From positions 16,061 through 80,060 of the forward strand of contig MU266452.1 in assembly GCA_021014945.1 (NCBI GenBank): a DNA stretch of 64,000 nt. Direction: 5' to 3'. Positions within the stretch are counted from its first letter, which is position 1. Each line of letters begins with the position of its first letter. Positions 1-11,779 of this stretch are shown one piece after another. The position numbers and the translations under genes were made by a program. Origin of the DNA: Leucogyrophana mollusca. Its lineage: Eukaryota > Basidiomycota > Agaricomycetes > Boletales. The notes below the pieces were generated by a model. It had not been told where the DNA came from. It saw only the letters and a list, made by a program, of their open reading frames with translations, and searched no databases.

Positions 1-2411
1 TTGAAGCTTCCTCTAACGACAATACCGCACTTTCGACGCGCCGGTCATCCGAATAATAAAAGTCTCTCAGCATCTCCCTGTTCTGTTCGCGAGCATAGAC
101 CTGGAGGAGCCGGCTCGCAGAGGCAAGACGTGCGCCGCCGTCTTCGATCAGACGGAAAAAGGAGCCCAAGGGAAGGCGTTTGTGCAGGTGGAGGAGTACG
201 TGGTAAACTAGGGATGTCAATTAGGAAAAACCCGGGAGATGGTGCGAAGCTCGACCCACCAAGGTCGGTATCACCACTGTCAACAGCTTTGATGAGAGCG
301 AGTTTGTCCTCCTTCATTGTCAGTAATAAGGGGACCTGATCTGACGCCCTCGTTTCATGATCCAAAAGCTGACATGCGGCTGATCAGCTTCATCCATCGT
401 GGGTCGCCCTTGCGAACTTACCTTAGTCGCCAATCCCGCTCTTCCAACCTCCCATGCTCGTTTTGCAATGTCGGCATAGCTCACATCTCCCCCACCGAGT
501 GTCTGAAACTTGTCCACGATGAGCCTGCACACCTCGTCATCCCCTTCCTCAGTCGAGGATTTTGAGCGCGCAAGCTTGGCGCTGGCCCAGTGTTTCAGCA
601 CGACATCGGGCTTAAGTGAAAGGAAGGACGAGATACGCAGCGCGAGAAGATGAAGGTTGCGGGAGGTCAGACGAGTCACGAGTTGCGAAGGTGAAGCATA
701 GATGTACCTGATGCAAAGTAAGGTCAATATTAAGAAAGCAGATTAGAGGGGAAAACAAACTGGGAGTAAGTGAGGGGAATCCCGATCTCAAAGAACCGCA
801 CAGCATTTAGAACTTTCAATGTTTGGCCCATAGCTACAAAGTCCGTAGGATTGTAAAGGTCCAGAAAGCCCCAGCCAAATTTTGCCGCCTAGAAAATGGT
901 GTCAACAGCGGCCGGCTCGGAAAGTCGAACAAAGATTGCTTACACTGAGAAGCCTTCGCTGCCAGTATGGCTCCCATTCACGCCCCGCAGCATCTATACA
1001 TTCATCGACAGCAGCGGCGAGGTCAGGACGTATGCTCCTGATGCTCTCATCTGCTTTGGGTGAACGGCGAGAGAAGCTCTCCCAAGCGTCAAAGAGGATG
1101 GCAGAGGGGGAGGACGAGCCGGGTCGAAAGACGGAGACGGAGGACGCTGGTTGGATTTAAGGAGGGCTGAGACTGGAGTGCACTGGGGTGTATGGGGTAA
1201 ACGTACCAGGCACCTTTTGAATCAGGTCGCAGACATCCTGGCTAACTATCCGGACGCCATCGATGTCTGTGACGGCAAATGTAGTTCCGACATAGATATA
1301 TCTGTGGTGACTCCGTCAGAATCATGACAGCCAAGAAGCTCAGAGAGGCATACCGAAGTGTGTCCCCCGATGGTCCTACTAGCAGTGCAAGGTTGTTCCA
1401 CGTTACAAGGATAGCATCGTTTCCGCACCATTCGGCCTGGTTCACCTGACCATCAGCACCAACAGTCCTTGTGTCGAACTCAGCAAGACTGCGCTGAAAA
1501 TCAGTTGACACCACCCAGAGCAGCCCAGAGAAGGTCAGCAGGGCAAGGAGCTTGCCGTTTGGAGATGGCGATACATGTGTAAAAGGGCCGCGTGACAGAC
1601 GTTGATCCACACTTTCGAGGTTGTCGACAGCAAGGATGGTGGTGTCAACCGAGAGGAGAACTTCAACGTGCCTAGAGATGTTCTGATCGGGCGGTATAAC
1701 GGCCCATGCATGTGGGGGCTCGGAAAGTCCTGGCAAGTAATTTGCTAGGTGTTCACTCCCTTTCACAGATGTACTCACCTGGAGCTGCGAGCGCAAGCGG
1801 CCTTCCGCCTTCCCACCCCTTCACCTCCAGCAATGTCAGCGAACCCGTCAGTGCCACAAGGCCGTTCTCGTGTATCCGTGCATCAACAATCCCCATCTCC
1901 GCCGCCTCGCTGCCAAGGGAGAACTGCTGATAGTCTCCTTGTAGGTCATACAACCGATACACGCCCTCCTCGTTCAACACAACGAGGCGTTCATCGAATG
2001 ACCACCCAAACCGTACGATTCGGCCTTGATCCCACTGTTGAGAAACGCGTCAGTTGTATTTGAAAAGAACTTGCATGCGGGAAGTATCCACACTAAACAA
2101 GAGCAAGCCATCTCCTGCTGGCGAATATATTTGAATTTGGGCTTTGGAAAAGGCTGGTGTTGCGCGGCCGACCGCAATAAGTTTCGTGTTATCCCTCATG
2201 AGAGCTAAATGGCCGTCCAGTGAATAGCAAGACAGAACAGTAAAGACTTTGGCGGACCTATGGGACCACCGCTCCGACAACCAGCTATAATGTAGTCTCC
2301 CAAGTCAGGCAGCTTGCCTGGTATAGAGTAGAGTTGCTGGCGTCGATAGAATACATTCCCGTCGGGCATAGCATCCCATGTTGTTGTCGGGTGCTCCATT
2401 GCAGTATCCAT
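1..2411 (-). CDS. VPS16: Vacuolar sorting protein VPS16 (3' end outside window)
   Basis: Core subunit of the HOPS and CORVET tethering complexes, acting in endosome-to-vacuole fusion on the cytosolic face of these membranes. The chosen start at 2411 is followed by [22 protein letters not shown], matching the usual VPS16 opening (PTxxW...FYRKxELY). Further exons carry the N-terminal beta-propeller, for example [19 protein letters not shown] and [20 protein letters not shown]. The last exons in the window (about 720-1) enter the alpha-solenoid with [18 protein letters not shown], a family hallmark. Introns are short, with GT-AG ends. The gene runs off the left edge, so roughly the last third of the protein is missing from view, not lost. 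Upstream, 2412-2934 separates it from the arrestin gene transcribed the same way. Identification is firm; single exon borders are approximate. Confidence 0.93.
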
Positions 2412-2934
2412 CTCGGGCTTGGCTGGAGACGTCTCGAAAGGTTCAGATGCTGCGACTTAGCGAACGACCTTTGGGTAGGAAGATAGTGCTTGTCGCGCTA
2501 CAATCAGTAATGTATTGGCAGTGGAACAAAGCCAATAAGATTCAAGGAAATAAGTGTGTAGAGAGCAGGTGTTGCTCGCGACAAGACCCAGCGCCGCCGA
2601 GACGCGAATTCAAGAGCTCCTTCGGTGGCGGTGAATGACAGTGAAAGTGTGTGACTCGGACTCAACCGAGCAAAATGCCTTTGCCTCTACACCAAAGTAG
2701 AATACTACACAATCGATGATTTGTGTCGGATATATGTACTGACTAGATGAATGGTACAGATGTATACATGCCCTAGATGCAAGTTGTGACAGCAATGCAA
2801 TAAGATGAGGAATAACTGAGTAACGAGTGTGAGGAACGAAATGCCGAGTGAACCCAAGTCCGGGAATGACTGTTAATAGTAAGAAGTTCCGATGGATGGA
2901 GTCCCAATGATAATGATAGATGATGACGAGGGGG
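2412..2934. other. Intergenic: VPS16 promoter and arrestin-gene 3' region
   Basis: No gene seen on either strand. AT-rich toward 2690-2800 and 2870-2930, as expected for a 3' end followed by a promoter. No clear repeat or RNA gene. Confidence 0.5.
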
Positions 2935-4639
2935 TTAGAACAACCTTATTGGAATGCGTGCCCTCACGTCATCTTGTCCGAATAGGACAGAAACATCTAG
3001 ATAATACTGAGACACTTTAAGCTCGTAGTACATTGGGATACGAGACCGGATGAAGCTCACCTTGACGCTCACACCGGGCCAGTCGACGCCGGGAAGCATG
3101 TCTTTTGATAATTGGATCTTGCCTTTGTAAAGACCGTCGGGCAAGTTTGGTTGTGGTTCAGGGGTCGAGGAGGAGGTACCGTTCCTGCGACTCCGGGGTC
3201 GTTTCGGAAAGCCGATACAGATTTGAGTCTGGATAATCCGTGACTCTGAGAATGACTCGGTCGGTAATTGTGGGAGGGGTTTGTATTTAACAGCGGCGGC
3301 GAAGGGTTCATCTGGCGTGCGAGGTGCTCGAACCTTAGATTGAGGGAAACTCTTGGCGGCGCGTTTCAGCAGTTTACTGCGCGAGCCGCTTGGAGTGATT
3401 GGGGACGCGGTGTCTTCGTCACTAGGAGGTGGGGTTTCGGGAGGAGTAGGAGGGAGCGTGGACCGTTGGGGGTTGATGGTGATTTTGCGAACGAGTGAAA
3501 CTGCAATGGTAGCATCGGCAGCGATCTCTCGTGCGAGAGTGGATGACCGAGGTGTGGTGGTAAATACAACATAGTAAGGAATGGAACTACATCGCGAGAA
3601 TGTGTGGGGCATTGGCAGTGTCACCTAAGCCGTTGGTGTGAATATAACGAAACTCGCCAAGGCGAGATAGTCTACTCACATGACATTGAAAGGGGATAGG
3701 ACGTTCCCATTTTAAGGGCATTTCAAGCCACGATTCAGGCTCAATCGAGGAGCCGTCTAATGACTGAAAGTCAACGTCGGGTTGGAATAAAATTGGCGCC
3801 TCTAATCTATTGACACTGTCAGTCTCACGTCAGGCTCGCATAGCTAGAAACTTACATTGCACTACTTTCCGATGGGTCCATAGACTCCCAGACGGCTGTC
3901 ACTCGGTATGTAACGTCAGCTTTCTCCATAAAAGATCTTCTGGTTTGATCACTGTCCACGATGGTTGTGGAGGAAAAGGTCGGTGGCATTTCTTCTCCTG
4001 GCCGGTTTCCACGAGGAATTTCAAAACTGAACTCGCAAGACCTGGAAGCCGCAGCGTTCAGATTCGTAGCACTGGGCCGTTTCCGGACGCCGAATGCTTC
4101 ACGTAGCGCTGATCGTGGTTCTGAGGAAGGTGATATCGGAATGATCGCTGAAGAAGATAAGAAGACGTGTCTGTGCTTCGCCATTTTCGGAGGGCGGGGA
4201 AATTCGTCATCCACCTCTGCTCTAGATGAAGAATATTCAAAGGCACCCTCGATCTGTGAGTCGTGTTTAGGAAGCCCTGTAAAGAAGAAATATAATCGAC
4301 TGACTGATATCGACAGGCGACCATTTGGTCCACAGCTAGGGTCTAACATGACCTTGCCTTCCACTCGATTATGGTCTCCGAACACTGGTCGAGAGACGAT
4401 GCTCTCAGTGCCCAGCTGTCTAACCATCCTGACCAACGGGCTGTATATGTGCATCTCCAGCAATAAAGAGCTATCAACAACTTATCAGCCATATTATCCC
4501 TATGTAGCATTCAGTTGACTCACCGAAACGAAGAAACATGAGAGTGCGGGGGCTCATCGAGCCCCGCGGCCTGCACGAAACTTGAAGGCGGGAGCGCAGC
4601 TGTGGAATCAAGGCGAAGACGAGGCTTGAGGAGGGCCAT
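2935..4639 (-). CDS. Arrestin-like domain protein
   Basis: Probable arrestin-fold (alpha-arrestin-like) adaptor; in fungi such proteins link ubiquitin ligases or endocytic machinery to plasma-membrane cargo. Four exons can be joined. Exon 1 starts at ATG 4639 (MALLKPRLRLDS) and ends at a GTGAGT donor near 4525; an acceptor ending GATAG near 4474 restores frame into SLLLEMHIYSPLVRM. Exon 2 has the arrestin N-sheet features (HNRVEGKVMLDPSCGPNGRL, FSFEIPRGNRPGEEMPPTF, VTYRVTAVWE). A short exon at about 3680-3805 encodes PLKWERPIPFQCH, and the last exon carries the C-sheet (YYVVFTTTPRSSTLA, YYELKVSQYYLDVSVLF). A Ser/Pro-rich insert (TLPPTPPETPPPSDEDT) lies in the C-part. I see no PPxY ubiquitin-ligase motif. 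Length is about 500 residues. The start at 4639 is preferred because only that frame splices cleanly. Confidence 0.75.
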
Positions 4640-6533
4640 CCCGAGCCAAGCAACGATGCGTATGTGAAGAGGGAGGATGGGAACAACCGCGCACGGTTTG
4701 AGGGTTGTGAAGATATGCGTTCCTCATATACACCCCTCTGCCGTACAACAAATTACCCTTTTGACAGAGAAGCGACAGCTAGGAACATGTACCGTGGGGA
4801 GCCTAGGCGGCGTAGATATGACAGAACAGGAGCCAGTTTCGCGGAGGCTGATTTGCAGCTTCTTTGTCGCCGTTCATGTGAAGGCACCGGACTTCCCAGG
4901 ACTTCCCGCGCATGAATCGTGTCAGCGAATCATCCGATGGGTAGACACTTTATCATTCCAATAGGACTTTACGATGATATACCAGAGCAAAGTCCATAGA
5001 CATAGCGTGCTGGCACGGGGCCTGTCCGAGTCGATGCCCGAATCGCGACAGCGACAGCAACCCCAACGTCAGTGTCGCGTCAGTCACGTTCTCGGAAGTA
5101 GTACACCGGCACTTCCCAAACACTCGCGGCACAAGGAACTTATAGATGTCGTTGACAACAGGAATAGGCGTCGCTTGGAGCGGACAGTTTCCATCGATGC
5201 TGACAGTGAGAGAAAGATTCCTCTTTATCATATGATGCTGCAGAAAAAACGGAAAACCCACGGAAGTGTCGCGATGAAAATTTTCTTATCTTCTTCCTGC
5301 AAGACGCTGTCTCAGAGTAAAGGCTGCATCCACCAGCTGTGGAACTTCCCGTGACAGTTTTTGTGCTGCACAGCAGTCGTGCAACTATCCAGGTTAAACA
5401 AACGCACCCTGTGAGCGACGATCGCATAGTGCAGTAAGAGGTGCCTATTTGTTTTCACTTCGTAGGTCCTATCCGTGACCCTCACTCGGCCTATCAGATA
5501 ATGCTGTAACGACACGCAAATGGCCGAGCCGGATTCAATCCCTCGACGTCACTACTCACCGACCAGGTCCACCTTACATGCCCGCACAAAGGGATTTCCC
5601 AAAGGAACCGAAAATACTGGGGTCCCCTACGAAATGACCGAGGCAACGAAACTCGTCGAAAAGTGTTTCAGTTTCAGTTGAGACCGGGAAGCTCCTCTGA
5701 CACGAGAATGACCCACGATTCAGAAGTCGCTGGGCCCGTAAGCAGTAAAGTTTTCAGGACGATATTACTGGCTCATCGAACCTCGAGAACTAAAGAATTC
5801 GCAAATAAATTTGGACCACAAAAGTCAGAAAAAGCTGCACTGCGAGTGAAAACTTTGGGTAAACTCACGGTCGCAATTAGGCTCGCATGGGGCTTCGGTA
5901 ACAAAATGCGGATCGTCTTGAAGCAAATATATGCTGCTGAAGAAAGCCCGATCAAAAGCAATGCAACTGCGCATCAGTCCGTCGGAAGAATGCAGACCGG
6001 ATGCGCAAGTCCGAGTCGTGTGGCGGACCGCTGCACTCAACTCAATAGAAACTATTTCCACCAGTTTAATTTGGGACTGAGTTCTGCTTCCACAGGCTCA
6101 CATTCCACGAATGAGAGCCAAGCATTCACTCATCATCGGGCGGTTGGATGACTTGGGTCGTGCTGCTTCCCAGTGTTACGGACACTTGAGATAGTCTTGA
6201 GAAATATTGTTCAAGGTCGGTCCACTGGTCACGACAACTTGAAGATGCTGGGTACGGGTGCTCTGGCAGGCAAACATAAGCAGGGACTTATCTTCCTCCC
6301 AAGGCCATATGTTTGATGGGTAGACCCATGCCAGTGGCTCAACACGAAATAAACGAGGTGAGATCTGCGATTCGGCGTTGTGGTGGAAGGAAAAGATCAG
6401 AATTTGGTGTCTTTCGTTCACACGGCGGCTTCCAGAGTCTCTCAGGCCTCAGGCCTCTAAGCTGCAAGTAAGCTCCAACAAACACGAGAAAACCGAGTCG
6501 AAACCGATCGCGCTTAGATCTCTGATAAACACT
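4640..6533. other. Intergenic 1.9 kb, no convincing gene
   Basis: Most open frames here look random on both strands. The one stretch with protein-like composition is on the minus strand at about 5225-5070, reading VSIDGNCPLQATPIPVVNDI then VPRVFGKCRCTTSENVTDA, but it lacks a clear start, signal peptide or recognisable family. It may be a lone exon or a decayed gene. The right end (about 6200-6530) is presumably the promoter of the reductase gene at 6534. Confidence 0.35.
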
Positions 6534-7824
6534 ATGAAGATCATCGTAACAGGTAAAAACCCGCGATGTTTCCTCGTTTTCATACCCACTAGACCTGACC
6601 AAACACTCGCAGGGGCATCCGGAGTCCTTGGCTCAGCCGTGTATCAGGCCTTCAAGGCGACTGGGCATACCGTCTGCGGTCTCGCACACTCCCGGTCCAC
6701 TCCGCAGCTGAAGCAGCTGGACCTCTTGAGCAAAGGGCCAACAGAAGATTTGTTTAACGAATTTAGTCCAGACTGTAATGTATCCGCCGCAGCGCACCCA
6801 TACGCCGGCTGACGCCAATCTGAAGGGGTAATACACTGCGCGGCTGAGAGGAGACCTGATGTTGCCGAGAAAGTTTGTCGAAGAGAAGCACCTATCACGA
6901 GATACTGACCGACTCGGAAACAGGATCCTGAGGGTGCTCAGCGTGTTCGTTGGCAGAAGCTCTGGAAGTTTGCGCACAGCGTATTAATTTCCACCAATCT
7001 CTAGCTGAACGCTTCAGTCCCCGCTCATTTGGCAGAACTATCCAAAGCTCTGGGTTTCACTTTGATCTACATTTCCACCGGTATGTCGCGGTTCGATCCT
7101 AATTTGATGGCTCACTCCAAACCTTGAGAGCAGATTATGTATTTGACGGGACCTCGCCTCCTTATACCCCAAACTCCCAGACAAACCCGCTTCAACTCTA
7201 TGGACAATCTAAGCGAGACGGTGAACTTGCCGTCCTTGGTGTGGGCGGTGCCAATCCCGTCGTTCTGAGAGTCCCAGTTCTGTTCGTGCGACCTCAATCT
7301 GCCAATATGCTAACACTGAGGCCGGTATTCATTAGGTACGGGCCCGCGCCACATAACTCCGACTCTGCAGTGAACATCTTGCTAGATGTCGTTCAAGACC
7401 AGTCTGGGAAGACGTACAAGATGGACCATTACGCGAGCCGCTATCCTACCAATGTCGAAGACATTGCTTCATTCTTAGTTCGTTTATCAGGTGCCAATAT
7501 TCATCATTTCCCATCGTCTCCTCTCTGCCATTTACTCATTATATCTTTGCAGCATTGGGAACCCCTCTTCCTCCTATTCTCCATTATTCGGGCGAAGAAA
7601 AATTTACCAAGTTCGAGATGTGCGAGATTTTTGCTCGAATCCTTAATCTCAAGATCGACCACATAAAGGCGGACAGTGCTGCGCCGACTGGTGCAGGGGC
7701 CACCAGCAGGCCAAGGGACTGCCACCTAGATACTAGTGGGACCAAGAAGCTCGTTGGGGGAGATTTGGGCTGCTCGCCATTCGAGACATGGTGGAAACAG
7801 TATTTGTCTTCGAAGAATCAGTGA
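6534..7824 (+). CDS. MAT2B / RmlD-type NAD(P)-binding reductase
   Basis: Extended short-chain dehydrogenase fold protein of the RmlD_sub_bind family, closest in layout to the methionine adenosyltransferase 2 beta (regulatory) subunit. Exon 1 is tiny (MKIIVTG) and the Rossmann glycine motif is completed across the first intron (GASGVLGS). Later exons give DWVIHCAAERRPDVAEK, LIYISTDYVFDGTSPPY, and the catalytic-type YxxxK in LYGQSKRDGELAV, so the Tyr-Lys pair is present. The C-part contains ILHYSGEEKFTKFEMCEIFA and ends TWWKQYLSSKNQ. One donor, at about 6941, appears to be GTTCGT, chosen because it alone gives the family sequence AQRLNASVPAHLAELS; others are standard. Length about 310 residues, normal for the family. 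Whether it binds a MAT catalytic subunit or reduces a sugar nucleotide cannot be told from sequence. Convergent with the small gene at 7927-8281. Confidence 0.85.
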
Positions 7825-7926
7825 ATAATTGGAACGGTCGACGCTGGAACAGAGAAGAAATGCTACATGTTGTATTGTTACAATTTATAGTCCGAACATG
7901 CACAACTTCACCGCATTCTCCGCTCA

Positions 7927-8281
7927 TCAGTCTTGCTTTGCTTTGACCTTCTCGGCCGGTCCTTTCACGTCACTTTTGGCAGGCGTACCGGAGTACAACT
8001 CTTTTGTCTGTCAGAGCCATAATCAGCGTAAACCTCCTATCACTAACGCGCTATGGCAGCCTCTCGGCTTTCCAGCTGATTGCTTACAGCATCGTCGAAG
8101 TACGCTGTAATATGGACGCTGAGCCATTGATACCGACGGGCTGGAAGAAATCAAGCACACCTGATCTCTGGTCTACGTCTCTCGTGGGCTTCGAACAACT
8201 GCCGTCAATCGACGACACACCCATGGGAATGTGCTCTCCTGTTGCCTCGAGGGGCGGTGATTGGGTGCCTCCACTCGACAT
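7927..8281 (-). CDS. Small conserved-looking protein, about 72 aa, with a 17-base exon
   Basis: Not recognised. Three exons can be joined in one frame. Exon 1 runs from ATG 8281 (MSSGGTQSPPLEATGEHIPM through TRDVDQRS) to a GTGTGC donor near 8155; a 17-base exon follows at about 8085-8101 between ...ATTACAG and GTAAGC and encodes AYFDDA; the last exon encodes TKELYSGTPAKSDVKGPAEK and ends VKAKQD before TGA at 7927. The three phases agree (1, 0), which is hard to get by chance. The product is hydrophilic, with no signal peptide or membrane segment and a lysine-rich tail, so probably a soluble, largely disordered protein. It lies 102 bases from the convergent reductase gene. What it does is unknown. 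Confidence 0.5.
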
Positions 8282-8708
8282 CGTGCTCAGTGAGAATGGA
8301 TAGAGTACGTGGAATTAAAAAGGGATGTTTGGCGCGATGGTCAAGAAATAATCAGATGGGTGCTGCAAAGTCGTTTATGTAGCGTCACACAACGATGACA
8401 TCATAGTACTTATTTGGGTTTCACCGACAACATATCTCATTTAGGAAACTCGTCAAACTCCTTTGGCGGTTTCTCGAGTCTCACGAGGAGCAGAATCACC
8501 AGAATAAGGACGAAGGGTACTGTGGGCTCGTCATGCCAAAATATTTATCTCAGGGAGGTGTGGAGCGTCGACGTCTGCACACCCTTGGCCAGTCACACGG
8601 GAATATTAATATCGAACGCACAAGGGCTTTTCTCAACATATGGGTGCGAAGCCTTCGGGTGCGAATCTGGAATAATACATCATTGGTTATATTATTACCA
8701 CCGTACCA
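8282..8708. other. Intergenic: 3' region of permease gene and upstream region of small gene
   Basis: No gene supported. Several frames are open for 60-90 codons on the plus strand (8414-8799), but they overlap the end of the permease gene or have random composition. Confidence 0.4.
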
Positions 8709-11144
8709 TTATACCTTCTCGTTTTCCGAGCTCCCATCCTTTGAATCCGCCGCCACGTCGACCACCTCCACCCCATGGGACGTCTCCGAATTGGCGTAGG
8801 ATGCGTCGTAGTTGGATATGTCGTTCTCTTCGAATTTTGTGGCTGCACCAACAACAGGAAAGGCGCGGTTGAGCGCGTAATAAACGATTGCGGAGACCCC
8901 GAACCCCGTGAAAAATGACAACTCGTAAATCCGGGTGGCGGCAAGGGGCACAGGACGCCCCGCTGGAAAGCATGGTGGATAAATCGAAGAGACTAAATGT
9001 TTAAGTACGTACTAGCTCCTGCGAATCCGACGACGTTGATGAGGATCCCTGAAATATATGCCCCGTATGCACTGGTGGCCACACTGAGACACCAACCCCG
9101 ATTTAAGGTGGGGTTTGACTTACCGGAAGTTGATTCCATAGGTGTACCAATACCAGGTGGACTTCTGGGTCTCGTACAAATCACGTACGTTGTAAGTCCC
9201 CTTGCGAATTATGTAGTACTCCGTAACCTAGTTAGGTTAGTGAACCAGACTGAGGTGGTCAGGGCAAAAAAAAACGACGCACCATAACTCCAGCAATGGA
9301 GCTCAAGAAAACGGAATAAGCCGAAAGATAGGATGTGAAATCGTTGCTGGACTTCAACAGATTCCAGGGGCACATACACAATCCAACAACGGCCGCAATA
9401 TAGCCACCTCGTCGAATGTTCTAAAATCCGGAAATTTCAATGAGCACTGGTAGGAGCGGTCCAGTAGTCGATAACGAACAATGAACCGCGGGAATAGAGC
9501 AGTCAGGTCACACCCCGCGCTGACAGAATTTGCTGAGATGTTTGTGCTGAATATCGAACATCAGCCTATTTCATTCCCATGCCGTTCAGTGATCGAGGCT
9601 CACCCAATCTAGAACGGAACATCATGAGAGAGGGCGGTGCCAGTGAGAAGAGAACACACCTGCGCAATAATGAAGGCTGCGGCAATGAACCAGACCTAGA
9701 AAAGGACGTTGTGTCAGACCCACCGAATCTCCGACTCCACATTCGAGACACGGAATCAAATACGAACCCCAAATCTAGTCGCATGTGACGGGTCATCGTC
9801 CAAGAATCGGCCAAGCAGATCTATGGGCGACCAGATCGCTTCTCCATAGATCGTCTGTGATGATGAGCTGACTAGGATTCCTACCAGGCAGACGACAGAA
9901 CTTGATAGAGGGAGCGCAAATAGCTGGGGGTACAACGCAGCTTCAGGGGTTCTGGCGCGAGAAGCAAAGTCGGGCGCATTGCTACATGCAGTTTCAGCGT
10001 GTGTAAGATGGCATGTCAAAGCTGACTCGTGGAGACATGACATACGTGATGAGAGTGGCCATGTTGCTAATGCACGACATAAGACTAACGACCATCGCCC
10101 ACGCGAGATTAGATCCATGGATGGTCGAAGGCTGGTTGATAATAGGGCCAACGCCCCTGGCTTTCACAATGCACCAGATCAGAAATACGATGGCAGCGAT
10201 GGGTGTAACAATCATTTTCACGACGAAGAAATGGCGACTGCAGGGTGCCTAGTTAGCAACAGAATCATAGGCGAAATACAGAGGACCAACATTTTGTGCA
10301 ATGGATACCAGATGGCAGGTAGAGATATCAACCAGAAGAGGAAGAAACACATAAAGTCCCTGGTATTCGTCCCAGACGAGGCTGGCATTGAGTTGGCTGC
10401 GCTACTTTGTCAGCAAGGGCTGTTGTTGTAAGAAAACCATATGGCGTACGAATGTTATTTACACTGGGCCACATTGCTCGTAGCATCACCAGCACGCACG
10501 TCCCACCTATGCTCGCCTGTACCCCGTACCAAATGCTGCCAATTGTTAAAAGATACCACATGAAGCAAAAGACAGCGTGGTAACCTACCAAGCCATGGCG
10601 CCTCTGTTGAAGACGCACCAGAGACTTCCAAAGACACCGAAGCTCGTGCGGTTCACAACCGGAAAGGTAACGTGGAAGATAGCGCCGGGGCGCGCGTTCA
10701 GAACTAGGAATGGCGTCGCCAATCCGTATCCCAGCCAAACACATATCCAGGCTTGCCACCAAGACATCCCGAGTTGAATCATCGAAGACACAATCATCCA
10801 TCTATATGTTTGCCTGGGTGAGCGACATGTAATTGAACTCCGAGAGTGAGGGGTGCTCACGTGTTGATGTTGAACATATCCGCTACCCAGCTAGTAGCAG
10901 ATACGAAGGTGAGTGGGATCACAAATCCAGTGATACAAGGTAAGCGTACAAAGCAACGTAGTTATAGCTGCGCCATGTCCTGTTCTCGGCCACCACAGGC
11001 AGCAAGTCTTCGTTCTGCGGTATCACGGTAAGAGCGAATCACACGAACACAATGTAAACTTACAGTAATAAGCTGCTGGCTGTAGGTTAGGCTCGTATCA
11101 CGAGGGAGCTCGAGCTGCTGGATGATTCTCTTCACCAAATCCAT
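8709..11144 (-). CDS. NCS1-family nucleobase/allantoin permease
   Basis: Plasma-membrane symporter of the nucleobase:cation symporter-1 family (uracil, uridine, allantoin or purine-related substrates). Many exons: [16 protein letters not shown] at the N-terminus; [12 protein letters not shown] followed across an intron by [10 protein letters not shown], the family's first-helix region; [40 protein letters not shown] and [19 protein letters not shown]; later [12 protein letters not shown] and [20 protein letters not shown]; then [10 protein letters not shown] and a C-tail [20 protein letters not shown] followed by [10 protein letters not shown]. These match the Fur-type fungal subgroup and about twelve membrane helices are expected. 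Start at 11144 is the only ATG that gives the usual short cytosolic N-terminus. The substrate cannot be assigned from sequence alone. The gene is intron-rich, with some very short exons around 9000-9600 whose borders I have not fixed. Confidence 0.88.
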
Positions 11145-11779
11145 GACAAGTCCACAGAAACTTGAACCGCAGGACCGATAAGGTACGGAGGGAGACGCCC
11201 ATCGTTTAAAAATATGGAGGACAGTACTTATGGCAACGAGGCAAAGTCCTTATCTTCTCGGAGCGCACCTCGACTTGGGCTTGACGTCGGCAGTGACGGC
11301 GGGAGTCCGCATCGCTGTCAAAATTCGGTTAGATAAACCTAAACAGGCACCAAACGGCGTGGCACTCGCCCATAAATAGGCACCCCTCCTCCTTCCCCCT
11401 CGGTGATGCACATTGAATATTGAGGTGTCGACGAAACCATTAGTTTGAAGGATGTAATAGCAGATGAATTGATGCGTAAGATGAGTGGTAATACACATGC
11501 TTGTAAGGAGGTCGACGACGGGCGTATGTGGTTGGATCACAAAACGACAAGCAGATCACAGCGAGGGAACCGAGGCATAGCAAGCAAGATTGGGAATATC
11601 ATATGCTAGGATTGATGAGATGGGGACGCAGATGAAAAATGATGAAGATAAATAGAAATGCTATAAACAAGAATCACGGGATGCAGAGGCTCTCCGTAGG
11701 GTAGTTGGGAAGCGGGCGGAAACCGAGATCTGAGTGCAAGGTAACGCGATGACGTTGGTCGTGTGCAAAGTTCGGGTAG
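11145..11779. other. Intergenic: permease promoter and 3' region of the KEN-box gene
   Basis: No gene seen; frames open here look random. Expected to hold the promoter of the NCS1 gene starting at 11144. Confidence 0.45.

Noticed and set aside
4474..4686. Start of the arrestin gene at 4686 in another frame
   Set aside because: Frame from 4639 joins the next exon with a standard donor and acceptor and gives a continuous protein; the 4686 frame needs a non-standard acceptor.
5663..6151. 162-codon plus-strand frame
   Set aside because: Composition is random, there is no domain or splice context, and several other frames are equally open here.
6941..7010. Possible frameshift in the reductase gene near AQR/LNAS
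   Set aside because: A GTTCGT donor and CTCTAG acceptor restore the family sequence in phase 0, so an intron explains it.
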